From Symbiodinium natans (taxonomy: Eukaryota > Sar > Dinophyceae > Suessiales > Symbiodiniaceae), in assembly GCA_905221605.1 (NCBI GenBank), contig CAJNDS010002375.1:224001-288000 (forward strand): a stretch of 64,000 nt of DNA, in the 5' to 3' direction. This document shows, in pieces, positions 30,842-42,350 of the stretch. Positions within the stretch are counted from its first letter, which is position 1, and every line of letters begins with the position of its first letter. Under the pieces are notes generated by a model. That model was not told where the DNA came from. It worked only from the letters and a program-made list of their open reading frames with translations, and made no database searches. Both the position numbers and the translations under genes were made by a program.

Positions 30842-31287
30842 AAAGCCATTATGTCAGAGATCGTGAGAGCTCTCGGCAAAATCGCAACCGTTTTGAAGGG
30901 ACCCCTGGTTCAAATCAAGTTGCTGTGGGTTTGGGGTGAGGCCTCACTTTTTGGGGTTTAAACTCGTTTGGGAATGTGGGGTTAAACATGTTTGTCCAGC
31001 ACCTTTTTGGAAACAAATCTGTTTGGAATGGGCTGCGGAGGGCTCCAAAAGACTGTGGGAACTTTGGGAGTCCTAGACTCCTAGACCCAGGAGATGCCGA
31101 GAAACCGCAGAAGGCAGAAGCCACAAAAGGCCCAGGCAGAAACCCGAAAAGTTTTCAAACCATTCAAAAGGGAGAAGGGTTTTGCATCAAGTCCTTGGTG
31201 GCTTTGGGGGGGAATATGCTGCAGGAATCGACTGGGGCCAGCTTCGCTGGCAAGCGCAAGCCCCATACCCTAAACCCTAAACCCTAA
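30842..31287 (+). CDS. Candidate exons, unknown protein
   Basis: After the acceptor CGACTTAG| one frame reads KAIMSEIVRALGKIATVLKG and then PLVQIKLLWVWGEASLFGV before a stop. A following frame from 30976 reads MGLNMFVQHLFGNKSVWNGL, then EKPQKAEATKGPGRNPKSFQ, and ends in CCCTAAA repeats. Whether they are joined is unknown. Confidence 0.35.
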
Positions 31288-31320
31288 ACCCTAAACCCTA
31301 AACCCTAAACCCTAAACCCG
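31262..31320 (-). repeat. CCCTAAA tract
   Basis: Eight copies of CCCTAAA following the coding candidate. Confidence 0.96.
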
Positions 31321-31472
31321 CGCACTTTGCTCCGCCCCCCTCCACTTCCGCAGCTTCCTTGACCGCTCAGGCATCCACGCGCTGCTTCTTTGCAGGTGGC
31401 TGGGCGACCTAAGCTGAGAGGATGCATGTATACATATATATATATACACATGTCTATATGGATATATTTATA

Positions 31473-31511
<39 letters not shown>

Positions 31512-32480
31512 CATGCACATACACATACACACATATACATATACGTACTTGTATATGTATGTGTGTGTACATATTTACCTATCTACACTACCAAGAAGTT
31601 TAGGGCTTAGCTACTTATTCCTTAATTTGCCGCCCGCCTAGCTGAACGTAGGGCTGAGGGCTTTAGGGTTTTACGGTTTGAGGTGCATATAAAGTTGCAG
31701 GGACGTCCAGGCAGCTGCTAACGATGAGTGAGGTCGAAGCATTCGATTCCGATGGGGCTTAGGGTTTGCGGGTTTTTCGGACCATTCTGGTGCAAACGTG
31801 TTCTGCCCTGGCCTTCACAATCGCACCATTCTCAGCTCGACTCATTGCCTAGCTCACATACATGGGCTTCGGCCGCTTTCAGGGTTACGGTTGCATGATT
31901 GGCAGAACGCACATCTCCAGAACCAGCACTTCGAAACACGATCCCTGCCCAGGCCCAAGCTCCCCCCAAAGAAGCCCTAAACCCTAAACCCTAAACCCTA
32001 AACCACTAAGTAATGATCCTGAGGATATCGTGAGGCCAGCCGCGGGCCCAGGGATGGCGGAGGAGATCAAACCGGCTACATAGGTTTAGGGTTTAGGGTT
32101 TAGGGTTTAGGGTTTAGGGTTTAGGGCTAGGGTTTCGGCTTTGGGGTTTAGGGTTTGGGGTTTGGGGCTTAGGAAAGTTTAGGGGTTAACGTTCCTCACC
32201 CCCTAGACCATGAAAGACACCATGCACTGAAGGAGGGGTTATTGCCCTAAACCGTAAACCCCAAACCCCCCCGATCAGGGGGAGCCAGCCTCCTCCACCA
32301 CGGGCGGCCCATAGCCATCGTCCACCACTGCCACCGCAGGTGGCGCTTCAGCTTCAGCAGCTGGTGCCTTCAGGCGGTTTAGGGTTTAGGATTTAGGCTT
32401 TAGGGTTTGGGGTTTAGGGTTTAGGGCTTAGGGCTCAACCGGACGATGAGTCCCAAGGCCATGGTCCTAAATACTGAGTT
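31321..32480. other. No gene seen: TA/CA microsatellite and telomere-type tracts
   Basis: TA/CA microsatellites occupy 31420-31570. CCCTAAA copies lie at 31976-32004, TTTAGGG copies at 32083-32130 and 32378-32430. Confidence 0.7.
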
Positions 32481-33316
32481 CAAAGCCTAGGCCCTGGTTC
32501 AGGACACTCCTCACGTGTTGGAAGGATGGTACTGCTCCTGAAGTGCCATCCTCGGTGGATGTATAAGGGTGCCCAAGGTCTGCCACTTTTCCCTCTTTGC
32601 TTCAAAGAAGAGAAGTCCATCGCTGAGGCCGAAGGCCAAAAGCATGCTAAGGGCCTCGGGTCCGGGCAACGGTTGCTCTGAAATGGCCAGCTCGTGAAGT
32701 GAGAGCGCAACCATTCGGCGAAACGAAAGGGGCTAAGCGGCTAAGGTGCTCTGCCTTAGACCGTAAGGTTAATCATGCCTGAAGGTCGGAAGAGTCTGGA
32801 CAGCCCAGTTCTGACCTCCACCAAGCACAGCAGCCTGGCCAGCACATCTTCAAACACAAAACTGCTTGCGGAACAGTTCCTGTCCCAGCCTACAAAGTAC
32901 ACATCATCCCGTCGTGCTGCAAGCCACAACAGTAACCCAGTACAATCGCGATGATCTGGAGGACGGCAGCTATCGGCTGGCGTATAAGTCCGTGGGCCGT
33001 GGGCATTTTGGTGTATGGTTCTGGGCAGAGGTGCGCAGCATTTCTTGAAATTCACTTGAAAGTTGAAAGACAAACTTCAGACTGACAGACCCCTATCACC
33101 GTTGATCGGCGGCGGGTGTCTGCGTTTGAGTCCGCATTTTCGAAACAGCAGCTCGGCGAGGCCCGCGTGTTCTGACATTGACCCATTGCTCGGTAGATGC
33201 TGGGCTGATGAAAGAGATGTGGGAACGATGTGGGCTCTGCCCGCCGGACCCCGCCGCGGCAAGCAACTTCTACAAGACTTCACCTCCTCCCCCCCCCCCC
33301 CGAAATTATGGCCATC

Positions 33317-33799
33317 TCACTGATCTTGGCGCCTGCTGCGGATGATGCCACTGAACTGCTTCGGTGCCAGCTCGACATCATGTAGGAAGCGATTCATCTT
33401 GCGAACATGGCGCTCGTGAAGCCGGCGATCCGGCGCGATGATGGTTCCTGGGGGCAGATCACGCCTCCAAGCCTCACTGTCCCAGGATGAGCTGACAGTG
33501 TCCACCGTTGAAGCGGTCCCTTTTCCACTACTGCCCGCGCTAGTCGCCCGTACAAAGTCTCCATCTGGAAACGTGATGACCGCCTCAAACTCATCCTCAT
33601 CTTCGATCAAGGGGCGGCTCGGCAGTTTCTTCAGCCGTGCTTCCTCTGGAAAATCCGGCATAGGCGGCTTGAGGAAGGAGATGCCAAAGAAGCTGGGAGG
33701 CGGGTCCGGGTGATCCTCGGCCATCGGAACGGGAGGTTTCGCCATGCTCTGCATACCCAAGCATGGACCACGGAGGTTCGATTGTTCAGGACTTCCCAT
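33317..33799 (-). CDS. Array gene copy 1, 160 aa, unknown function
   Basis: The protein begins MGSPEQSNLRGPCLGMQSMA, then a proline-rich part (DPPPSFFGISFLKPP), an acidic motif (IEDEDEFEAVITFPDGDF), a Ser/Thr-rich part, and a basic C terminus (HVRKMNRFLHDVELAPKQFS then GIIRSRRQDQ). No membrane segment or known domain is seen. The ATG is supported by an in-frame TAG eight codons upstream and by conservation in all four copies. Copy 1 differs from copy 2 at roughly 20 residues by eye, with no indel. A conserved TTTCTTGGTTGCAG upstream of the ATG could be a splice or trans-splice acceptor. Confidence 0.75.
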   Translation of the reverse strand: MGSPEQSNLRGPCLGMQSMAKPPVPMAEDHPDPPPSFFGISFLKPPMPDFPEEARLKKLPSRPLIEDEDEFEAVITFPDGDFVRATSAGSSGKGTASTVDTVSSSWDSEAWRRDLPPGTIIAPDRRLHERHVRKMNRFLHDVELAPKQFSGIIRSRRQDQ

Positions 33800-34899
33800 G
33801 GCTTGATCCAGAAGGGAAGGCTTCTACTGAAACTCCACTGCAACCAAGAAAGTCTTGAGCCACAGCCGAAAGTTCATTCCAGGCCTTTCGCAGCCCACGT
33901 AGCTGGAGTGTGCACTGCCGGGACCAGTCGTGGTAAGGGGACTGGACTGGAATAGACAAAGAACCGATTCCGATCAGGCAAATCGCAGCTTTGCACCAAA
34001 ACGCAAGAACGACTTTGGGTGGTGTTTTGGGGCGGAGTATGATTCGATTATGTTTTGGGGGGTTGCCTCGCGCATGTGCAACACAGTGCTTGCCCAGGAT
34101 GATACAATGTATCGTGCATGAAGTGACATCAAAGTGTCGGGTCTGAACTGATGCACAAAGGTGAGCAAGGTCGTCTGAAACCTTTTTTGTTGCTTCAAGC
34201 AAGGGTTTTCCATCGCTGAGTCCGAAGGCCAAAAGCATGCTTAGGGCATCGGGTCCGAGCAACGGTTGTTCTGAAACGGCCAGCTCTTAAAGTGTGAGCG
34301 GAACCATTCGGGGAGCGGAAAGAGGCAAAGCGGCTAGCTTGCTCTGCCTTAGCCTCAGACCTTAAGAGCACATAACGCTGCCTGAGGCTCGGAAGAATCT
34401 AGGCAACCCAGTTCCAACCTCCGCCAAGCACAGTGGCTTGGCCGGCACATCTTCAAACAACAAAACTTCTTGCTCAAAACAGCTCCTGTCCGAGCCTATA
34501 CATCATCACGTCGTGCTCGCAACCCAGCATCCCAGAAACACTCAGAGCAATCCCGATCATCTGGAGGACAGCGACTATCCGCTGGCACTGAGTCCGTTGG
34601 CATAAGGGATCACAAGGTGTGTCTGGGAAGGGAGCGGAACACATCTTCAAACACACTTGAAAGACACCCTTCAGACTGACAGACCCTTATCACCCTTGAT
34701 CGGCGGCGGGTGTCTGCGTTTGAGTCCGAATTTTGGAAACAGCAGATCGGCGAGGCTCGTGCGTTCTGCCCTACTGACCCATCGCTCAGCAAATCTTGGA
34801 ATTATGAAAGAGCTATGAGAACTCACAGATGTGGGTTGAGCCGCGCCGGGCCAAGCAACTTCTACAAGACTTCACCTACTCAGACTAAGTCCCCCCGTC

Positions 34900-35382
34900 T
34901 CACTGATCTCGGCGCCTGCTGCGGATGATGCCACTGAACGCCTTCGGTGCCAACTTGACATCCTGCAGGAAGCGGTTCATCTTGCGAACATGGTGCTCGT
35001 GAAGCCGGCGATCCGGCGCGATGACGGTTCCTGGGGGCAGATCACGACACCAAGAGGCACTGTCCCAGGATGAGCTGACAGTGTCAACTGTTGAAGCGGT
35101 CACTTTGCCACTACTGCCCGCGCTGGTCGCCCGTGCAAAGTCTCCATCTGGAAACTTGATGACCGCCTCAAACTCATCCTCATCCTCGATCAAGGGCCGG
35201 CTCGGCAATTTCTTCTGCCGTGCTTCCTCTGCAAAATTTGGCACAGGCGGCTTGAGGAGGGAGATGCCAAAGAAGCTGGGAGGCGGGTCCGGGTGATCCT
35301 CGGCCATCGGAACGGGAGGTTTCGCCATGCTCTGCATACCCAAGCATGGACCACGGAGGTTCGATCGTTCCACACTCCCCAT
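34900..35382 (-). CDS. Array gene copy 2, 160 aa, unknown function
   Basis: Same length and layout as copy 1, with substitutions such as MGSVERSNL at the start, FGISLLKPPVPNFAEEARQK in the proline-rich part and HEHHVRKMNRFLQDVKLAPK near the end. All 160 codons are open. The conserved acceptor-like GGTTGCAG lies at about 35421. Confidence 0.78.
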   Translation of the reverse strand: MGSVERSNLRGPCLGMQSMAKPPVPMAEDHPDPPPSFFGISLLKPPVPNFAEEARQKKLPSRPLIEDEDEFEAVIKFPDGDFARATSAGSSGKVTASTVDTVSSSWDSASWCRDLPPGTVIAPDRRLHEHHVRKMNRFLQDVKLAPKAFSGIIRSRRRDQ

Positions 35383-35420
35383 GGCTTGATCCAGAAGGGA
35401 AGGCTTCTACTGAACCTCCA

Positions 35421-35436
35421 CTGCAACCAAGAAAGT
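35421..35436 (-). promoter_or_regulatory. Conserved acceptor-like site upstream of array genes
   Basis: The motif (A)CTTTCTTGGTTGCAG about 40 bases upstream of the ATG is kept, with small changes, in all four units (for example near 33842, 36893 and 38352). A pyrimidine-rich run ending in CAG suits a 3' splice site, either cis or for a spliced leader. This is inference; no leader sequence is in the window. Confidence 0.35.
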
Positions 35437-36360
35437 CTCGAGCCACGGCCGAGGAGGTGGTGGAGCGTGCACTGCAGGGACCAGTCGCGGTAAGGGGACT
35501 AGACAGAAACCTGATTCCCGTCAGGCAAATCGCAGCTTTGAGATAAACCAGTACCGTGCATGAAGTGCCGTCAATGTCTCGGGTCTGAACTCAAACGAGG
35601 CTGATGAACAAAAGTGTCCAAGGTCTGTAACTTGTTTTTCTTCAAACAAGGGGTCGTCCATCGCTGAGACCGAAGGCCAAAAGCATGCTTAGGGCATCGG
35701 GTCCGGGCAACGGTTGTTCTGAAACGGCCAGCTCTTAAAGTGTGAGCGGAACCATTCGGGGAGCGGAAAGAGGCAAAGCGGCTAGCTTGCTCTGCCTTAG
35801 CCTCAGACCTTAAGAGCACATAACGCTGCCTGAGGGTCGGAAGAATCTAGGCAACCCAGTTCCAACCTCCGCCAAGCACAGTGGCTTGGCCGGCACATCT
35901 TCAAACAACAAAACTTCTTGCTCAAAACAGCTCCTGTCCGAGCCTATACATCATCACGTCGTGCTCGCAACCCAGCATCCCAGAAACACTCAGAGCAATC
36001 CCGATCATCTGGAGGACAGCGACTATCCGCTGGCACTGAGTCCGTTGGCATAAGGGATCACAAGGTGTGTCTGGGAAGGGAGCGGAACACATCTTCAAAC
36101 ACACTTGAAAGACACCCTTCAGACTGACAGACCCTTATCACCCTTGATCGGCGGCGGGTGTCTGCGTTTGAGTCCGAATTTTGGAAACAGCAGATCGGCG
36201 AGGCTCGTGCGTTCTGCCCTACTGACCCATCGCTCAGCAAATCTTGGAATTATGAAAGAGCTATGAGAACTCACAGATGTGGGTTGTGCCGCGCCGGGCC
36301 AAGCAACTTCTACAAGACTTCACCTACTCAGACTCAGTCCCCCCGAAAAGAATGGCCGTC

Positions 36361-36843
36361 TCACTGATCTCGGCGCCTGCTGCGGATGATGCCACTGAAC
36401 GCCTTCGGTGCCATCTCGACATCCTGCAAGAAGCGGTTCATCCTGCGAACATGGTGCTCGTGGAGCCGGCGATCCGGTGCGATGACGGTTCCTCGAGGCA
36501 GATCACGACACCAAGAGGCACTGTCCCAGGATGAGCTGACAGTGTCAACTGTTGAAGCGGTCACTTTGCCACTACTGCCCGCGCTAGTCGCCCGTGCAAA
36601 GTCTCCATCTGGAAACTTGATGACCGCCTCAAACTCATCCTCATCCTCGATCAAGGGCCGGCTCGGCAGTTTCTTCTGCCGTGCCTCCTCTAGACATTTT
36701 GGCACAGGCGGCTTGAGGAAGGAGATGCCAACGAAGCTGGGAGGGGGTTCTGGGTGATCCTCGGCCATTGGGACGGGAGGTTTCGCCATGCTCTGCTTGC
36801 CCAAGCATGGTCCAAAGAGGTTCGATCGTTCCACACTCCCCAT
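36361..36843 (-). CDS. Array gene copy 3, 160 aa, unknown function
   Basis: Reads MGSVERSNLFGPCLGKQSMA and shares VGISFLKPPVPKC with copy 4. It differs from copy 4 at only two or three residues (CLEE for CPEE, LPRGT for LPPGT), which suggests recent duplication or gene conversion. All codons are open. Confidence 0.78.
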   Translation of the reverse strand: MGSVERSNLFGPCLGKQSMAKPPVPMAEDHPEPPPSFVGISFLKPPVPKCLEEARQKKLPSRPLIEDEDEFEAVIKFPDGDFARATSAGSSGKVTASTVDTVSSSWDSASWCRDLPRGTVIAPDRRLHEHHVRRMNRFLQDVEMAPKAFSGIIRSRRRDQ

Positions 36844-37818
36844 GGCTTGATCCAGAAGGGAAGACTTCTACTGAACCTCCACTGCAACCAAGAAAATTTG
36901 AGCCACGGCCAAGGAGGTGGTGGAGTGTGCACTGCAGGGACCAGTCGTGGTAAGGGCGGCAAAACGCAGCTTTGCAACAAAACGCAAGAACGACGATGCT
37001 TCGGCTGCTTCTATGTTTTGGCCGTTTGTTTCGAGCATGTGTGACACTAGTGCTTGCCCAGGATGATACGACAGTACCGTGCGTGAAGTGCCGTCAATGT
37101 CTCGGGTCTGAACTCAAACGAGGCTGATGCACGAAAGTGTCCAAGGTCTGTAACTTTTTTTTGCTTCAAACAAGGGAAGTCCATCGCTGAGACCGAAGGC
37201 CAAAAGCATGCTAGGGCATCGGGTCCGGGCAACGGTTGTTCTGAAACGGCCAGCTCTTAAAGTGTGAGCGGAATTCGGCCAGCCGAAAGAGGCTAAGCGG
37301 CTAGCTTGCTCTGCCTTAGCCTCAGACCTTAAGAATACATAACGCTGCCTGAGGGTCGGAAGAGTCTAGGCAACCCAGTTCCAACCTCCGCCAAGCACAG
37401 TGGCTTGGCCGGCACATCTTCAAACAACAAAACTTCTTGCTCAAAACAGCTCCTGTCCGAGCCTATACATCATCACGTCGTGCTCGCAACCCAGCATCCC
37501 AGAAACACTCAGATCGCGATATGTGGGAAGAAGGAGCGAAACACATCTTCAAACAGACTTGAAAGACAAGCTTATAGGACTGGCAAACCCCGTCATCACC
37601 CTTGACTGGCGGCGGTTGTCTGCCTTTGCGTCCAAATTTTGGAAACAGCAGATCGGCGAGGCTCGTGCGTTCTGTCCTATTGACCCATCGCTCAGCAAAT
37701 CTTGGAATGATGAAAGAGCTATGAGAATTCACAGATGTGGGTTGAGCCGCGCCGGGCCAAGCAACTTCTACAAGACTTCACCTACTCAGACTCAGTCCCC
37801 CCGAAAAGAATGGCCGTC

Positions 37819-38301
37819 TCACTGATCTCGGCGCCTGCTGCGGATGATGCCACTGAACGCCTTCGGTGCCATCTCGACATCCTGCAAGAAGCGGTTCATC
37901 CTGCGAACATGGTGCTCGTGAAGCCGGCGATCCGGCGCGATGACGGTTCCTGGAGGCAGATCACGACACCAAGAGGCACTGTCCCAGGATGAGCTGACAG
38001 TGTCAACTGTTGAAGCGGTCACTTTGCCACTACTGCCCGCGCTGGTCGCCCGTGCAAAGTCTCCATCTGGAAACTTGATGACCGCCTCAAACTCATCCTC
38101 ATCCTCGATCAAGGGCCGGCTCGGCAGTTTCTTCTGCCGTGCCTCCTCTGGACATTTTGGCACAGGCGGCTTGAGGAAGGAGATGCCAACGAAGCTGGGA
38201 GGGGGTTCTGGGTGATCCTCGGCCATTGGGACGGGAGGTTTCGCCATGCTCTGCTTGCCCAAGCATGGTCCAAAGAGGTTCGATCGTTCCACACTCCCCA
38301 T
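37819..38301 (-). CDS. Array gene copy 4, 160 aa, unknown function
   Basis: Nearly identical to copy 3. It is the first copy in the direction of transcription, and its upstream sequence diverges from the other units after about 38385, which marks the edge of the array. Confidence 0.78.
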   Translation of the reverse strand: MGSVERSNLFGPCLGKQSMAKPPVPMAEDHPEPPPSFVGISFLKPPVPKCPEEARQKKLPSRPLIEDEDEFEAVIKFPDGDFARATSAGSSGKVTASTVDTVSSSWDSASWCRDLPPGTVIAPDRRLHEHHVRRMNRFLQDVEMAPKAFSGIIRSRRRDQ

Positions 38302-38496
38302 GGCTTGATCCAGAAGGGAAGGCTTCTACTGAACCTCCACTGCAACCAAGAAAGTTCGAGCCACGGCCGAGGAGGTGTTCTTCAGGGTTGATTCCAGGGC
38401 TTTCACTGCCCACATAGCAGTGGTGAGTCGAAGCTGACACCAAAACGCACCTAAAGGACAAGTGCCTCGGGCTCTCCAGGACTTGACAGCTACTCC

Positions 38497-38600
38497 TTAG
38501 CGTGCCTCTTCGGCAGGCACGGCTGCGGCAGGGGGGTCCACCTCGATGGCCAGAGGCCAGGCCGCTCCAGCATCAAAAAAGCAAAGGCGCATCCTACTCA
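38497..38600 (-). CDS. Weak candidate exon
   Basis: The minus frame reads MRLCFFDAGAAWPLAIEVDP and then PAAAVPAEEAR before TAA. The plus strand is also open. Neither is decided. Confidence 0.3.
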
Positions 38601-38734
38601 CCATACTCGGGACACATGGTAGCAGTGCGTGATTGTTGTTGTGAGGCGCGAGGCTGCGCAACGAATATCCACAACCATGCATATCGGGGGCCTGTCGACA
38701 CCTCCGCCCCGCTGATGGTCCCATGTTGAGTTTA

Positions 38735-38876
38735 CGAAAAACGAAGGTCCCGAGTTCTCACTGTTCCTGGCCTCCGTGGCCACGGACACAGGCTCCCCAC
38801 CTACAGAGGACAAGATGTTTTGGGGTCAGGGCGCACCGCTTTGCAATCAGGGCTTGGAGATGTGCTTCAGGGGTTA
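38735..38876 (+). CDS. Candidate terminal exon, unknown protein
   Basis: The plus frame reads KNEGPEFSLFLASVATDTGS, then PPTEDKMFWGQGAPLCNQGL and EMCFRG before TAA. Third positions are strongly G/C. No upstream exon has been joined to it. Confidence 0.45.
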
Positions 38877-38962
38877 AGGGTTCAAAGCTTCGACTTAGGA
38901 CCTATGGGATGGTGCAGGGTATCTACATATGCATATGCATATATGCACACTGTAAATAAACT

Positions 38963-39421
<459 letters not shown>

Positions 39422-40390
39422 GGAGCGCGCCCAGTGCCCAGTCCCCCCTGCCCTCCCCTTCGGTGGGGTCTAGGGGTGGGGGTTCAGGATTTAGCGTTGA
39501 GGGTTATAGTGCTACAGTTAGGGTTTTTGTTTCCCGCCAGGGGTTAGGGTTTGGGGTGAAGGGGAGGGGGAAGGTGGGGGTGACCGGCGCGGGTCATATT
39601 TCTGGCTCTCACCCCCGTCCCCACACCCCAAGGAACAACCTTGAATATGCAACAGCTATAGACACTAAACGTTCTGATGCGCTCCCTGCTGAATGTGTGC
39701 TGCTTCGCGCCTAAATAAAAGAACATAAATGCAGGTCTGCGCTTCTAATCTTTAGTTTTTGTATATACGTACACATATTTCTACATACACACTTGCTATA
39801 CATATATATATATGTATATCTGTATACATATATACATATATATATATAGTATGCTATATTTAATCAGAGACGAGTTTAGTAAAGGCCTTTGGGGATCGAG
39901 AAGGCGGGGCCACCAAAACCCCAATGCTATACTGAACTTGGAACCCTAGCACAAAGCATAATCTTAGCTGTTTCTTAGGAATTAAAGTACCCTAAAGAGA
40001 GAATTTAGGAATTAAAGTGCCCCAAAACAAAATAATTTCCAAGCATCCCTAAGAATGATGATGATGAACTCTGGAGCTGCGCCTGGCGGAGTGTCTGCCA
40101 CGGCCTCAGCAGCCGCTACCGCCGCCTGGAGTGGGGTTTAGGGTTTGGGGTTTGGGGAAACAGCGCAAGTAAGCAAGCACAACTACACGGCCCACATGCA
40201 TGTTTATAACATTGCGCTGACATTTGCGTTGCATTGCATGTAACTAATTACGCAAACACATCATGCATACTGTTGACAGGCGTCTGAGACGATGAATAAA
40301 CACAAGAGAGATGTGTGATTGTATGAACTCAGAAAGGTATATACACTATCTACCAGGATGGGCTATGATACCCTATATCTACTTATAAAG
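39422..40390. other. No supported gene
   Basis: TTTAGGG-like fragments, a TA microsatellite at 39770-39850 and AT-rich sequence. No exon with splice support. Confidence 0.5.
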
Positions 40391-40435
40391 GCCCTTTATC
40401 GGGTTGATTCTGGGGATTATACTGCCTGTCCTGGT

Positions 40436-40560
40436 ACACGGATGGCTGCTACAGGGGTCGAAAATTACCAATAGAATTCCCTTATGGGCCCACGAAAACT
40501 GTACTAAAATCACCCCCCAAAACCCTACTCTAATGATTAAGGCCCCCTATACCCTATATT
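40436..40560. mobile_element. Family D foldback element
   Basis: CTACAGGGGTCGAAAATTAC and AAGGCCCCCTATAC match the ends of the element at 13962-14023, and the middle resembles the copy near 390. Confidence 0.6.
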
Positions 40561-40574
40561 TTGTACGCAACAAG

Positions 40575-40633
40575 GGTAGCCGACCTCCAGCACATCCGCA
40601 ACCGCCGGGGCTTCCTCGGGCCCGGGAAGGCAG
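40575..40633 (+). CDS. Candidate exon, unknown protein
   Basis: After ACAAG| the frame reads VADLQHIRNRRGFLGPGKA and ends at a GT donor (GGCAG|GTAAAG). Every third position but two is G/C. A family A element sits in the following intron. Confidence 0.5.
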
Positions 40634-40676
40634 GTAAAGGACTTCGAGCCGCTTTACGGTGATAGCTTGGGATGTT

Positions 40677-40752
40677 CGATCTGATTATAGTACCCCCTAT
40701 TATCAACCCGATTAAGGACTGTTAGTAGAAGAGTATAAGGGCGAACATCGCA
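40677..40752. mobile_element. Family A foldback element, short copy, in an intron
   Basis: CTTGGGATGTTCG and CGAACATCGCAAG are inverted. GTGATAG occurs on both flanks, a 7-base duplication. The left inner arm is deleted. Confidence 0.8.
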
Positions 40753-40760
40753 AGTGATAG

Positions 40761-40821
40761 GAATTACGAGGTCGTGTTCAATGTTAGGGGTTCCGGTGCC
40801 AGAACAGCGTTGGTCCAGTGA
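40761..40821 (+). CDS. Candidate exon after the element
   Basis: The frame reads NYEVVFNVRGSGARTALVQ before TGA. Its phase does not match the exon at 40575-40633 by one base, so the join is unproven. Confidence 0.35.
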
Positions 40822-41408
40822 TCAGGTCGAAAGCCCGCGCTCCACTTCACAGCAAGTACAGCAAAATCACTGGAGAACACCGATGTGCAGAGCCTTACTT
40901 CTGTTCAGGCCGAACCCCTAAACCTTAAACCATCAACCCCATTTCATCTGTGCAGGCACGGCAGGCACGACATGCTCTCCACATGCTGCATCGTCAAAGG
41001 GGCCCAAAAAACTGCAAGCTTGCAAACCAAACCCCTGAAACAAGGTTAAAGGTGCCTGCAATGACTCCTGTTAATCTGCATCTGGTTTTTAGGTTTTTTT
41101 CAAGCGATGTGGCCAAAACTCGAGTGTTCACGCATTTCTGCATGTTGAGGTGTGCTTTTGTGGGGCGTAGAACGTTTGAGGGGTCTCAAAACATGGCCTC
41201 TGAGTGATTCTTGTCCTAGGTTTTAACCACATCTCATCAGGGCCAGCAACCCAAAGCATTACTTCAGGGTTGGTTTGTTGATGATTTCACTGAACCTCCT
41301 GAACCTTGAAGCTCAAACCCCAAGACCCGAAACCGTTAACCCCCTAAACCACTCAACACCCATATCTAAGGCATTTGAAGAAATATACATACATAGATAC
41401 ATACCTAC

Positions 41409-41442
<34 letters not shown>

Positions 41443-41753
41443 TTATATTATATTGTGCTAGTATAGTAATTAGTACAGTATTACAGTCTTACATGCTATG
41501 GCCACTCGCACGCACGGATGTTCTGGCCACTCGCGTGCACTGGTAACACGGACGTTCTCATCGTGCGGGCATGGATGCTCTGGCCACCCGCGCGCACTGG
41601 TTCCTCAAGAAGAACATTTTAGCAGGAGGCGCTCGTGGCGCTGTCACCCAAAACAAGGAGCAAGCGACTCCTTTCCAGCTTGTAGGCCTCCTTGTTCACT
41701 GAGTCTGCATAGGATTTCCGATGTTAAGCTCGACTATCCTCGACTAGAGGGTT

Positions 41754-42179
41754 TTGGAGGTTATCATAGCACATTTATATAGGGACCACGAGGGAATACC
41801 ACTCGCTCCTGCGACCCCGATAGTAATCCTCCCAGCCCTGATTCAACAAGGTGCCGCTGCCGCCGGTGCGGGCGTTGCCGCGGCCGTCGCCACAGCTGCC
41901 GGCGCAGGCGCGGCCGAGGCAGACGTGGCTGAGGCAACTTCAGGCTCCTGTGCCCAGGGGGGGGGCTCCGCAACTCCCCCCTCTGTTCTTCTATGCTACG
42001 GAAGTTTCCAGCACAATTGTAGCCCCTTGTCATTTGAATCGTTTGACATGGCAACGGAAGGCACGGTGACTAGTATCGTGCGCCATGGCTCTGCTGCCAT
42101 GGAGTCTCGGTTTCTTGCACCACACTTCCGGCCCAGCTTCGACTTCTCAACTTTGCGCCCCTGTGCTTTTAGGGTTTAG
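41754..42179 (+). CDS. Candidate gene with alanine-rich linker, 141 aa
   Basis: The frame reads REYH-type sequence then APATPIVILPALIQQ, an Ala/Gly-rich stretch (AAAAGAGVAAAVATAAGAGA), then SVLLCYGSFQHNCSPLSFES and ends SRFLAPHFRPSFDFSTLRPC. The last residues come from a TTTAGGG motif, so the true end may be a donor before it. The Ala-rich part could be a linker or low-complexity spacer. No family is recognised. Confidence 0.45.
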   Translation: MEVIIAHLYRDHEGIPLAPATPIVILPALIQQGAAAAGAGVAAAVATAAGAGAAEADVAEATSGSCAQGGGSATPPSVLLCYGSFQHNCSPLSFESFDMATEGTVTSIVRHGSAAMESRFLAPHFRPSFDFSTLRPCAFRV

Positions 42180-42350
42180 GGTTTATAAGGTTGAGGATTC
42201 TGATAGGAACAATGGGGGTTTCGCCTTCATCTTAACGGTCCATACATCTGCTGCGATCTTGAGCTTCTGCTGTTCGCAACCTCACAGCACGAACCACCGA
42301 AAACTACTCAACAGCCAGAAAAACTTCGAGCAGCCATCATACCCTTTCAT

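Larger units (their letters stand above)
32500..38385 (-). repeat. Tandem array of four gene-bearing units of about 1.45-1.6 kb
   Basis: The anchor GAAGGCCAAAAGCATGCT recurs at 32631, 34224, 35672 and 37194, giving unit lengths of 1593, 1448 and 1522 bases before a final partial unit. Each unit holds one intact 160-codon gene on the minus strand and a noncoding spacer. Units 2 and 3 are nearly identical over about 640 bases of spacer, and the genes of units 3 and 4 are almost identical. Unit 1 is the most diverged. Tandem arrays of expressed genes are common in dinoflagellates, where messages are trans-spliced. Confidence 0.95.

Noticed and set aside
32511..34262. A minus-strand segment in each unit reading ALSMLLAFGLSDG
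   Set aside because: It looks protein-like in units 1 and 2, but it is not preserved in frame in units 3 and 4 and has no clear splice sites.
33063..37825. A second conserved gene in the array spacer on the plus strand (SAFESEFWKQQIGEARAF)
   Set aside because: It is interrupted by a stop in unit 1 and the frame differs among units, so similarity reflects the DNA repeat rather than a kept protein.
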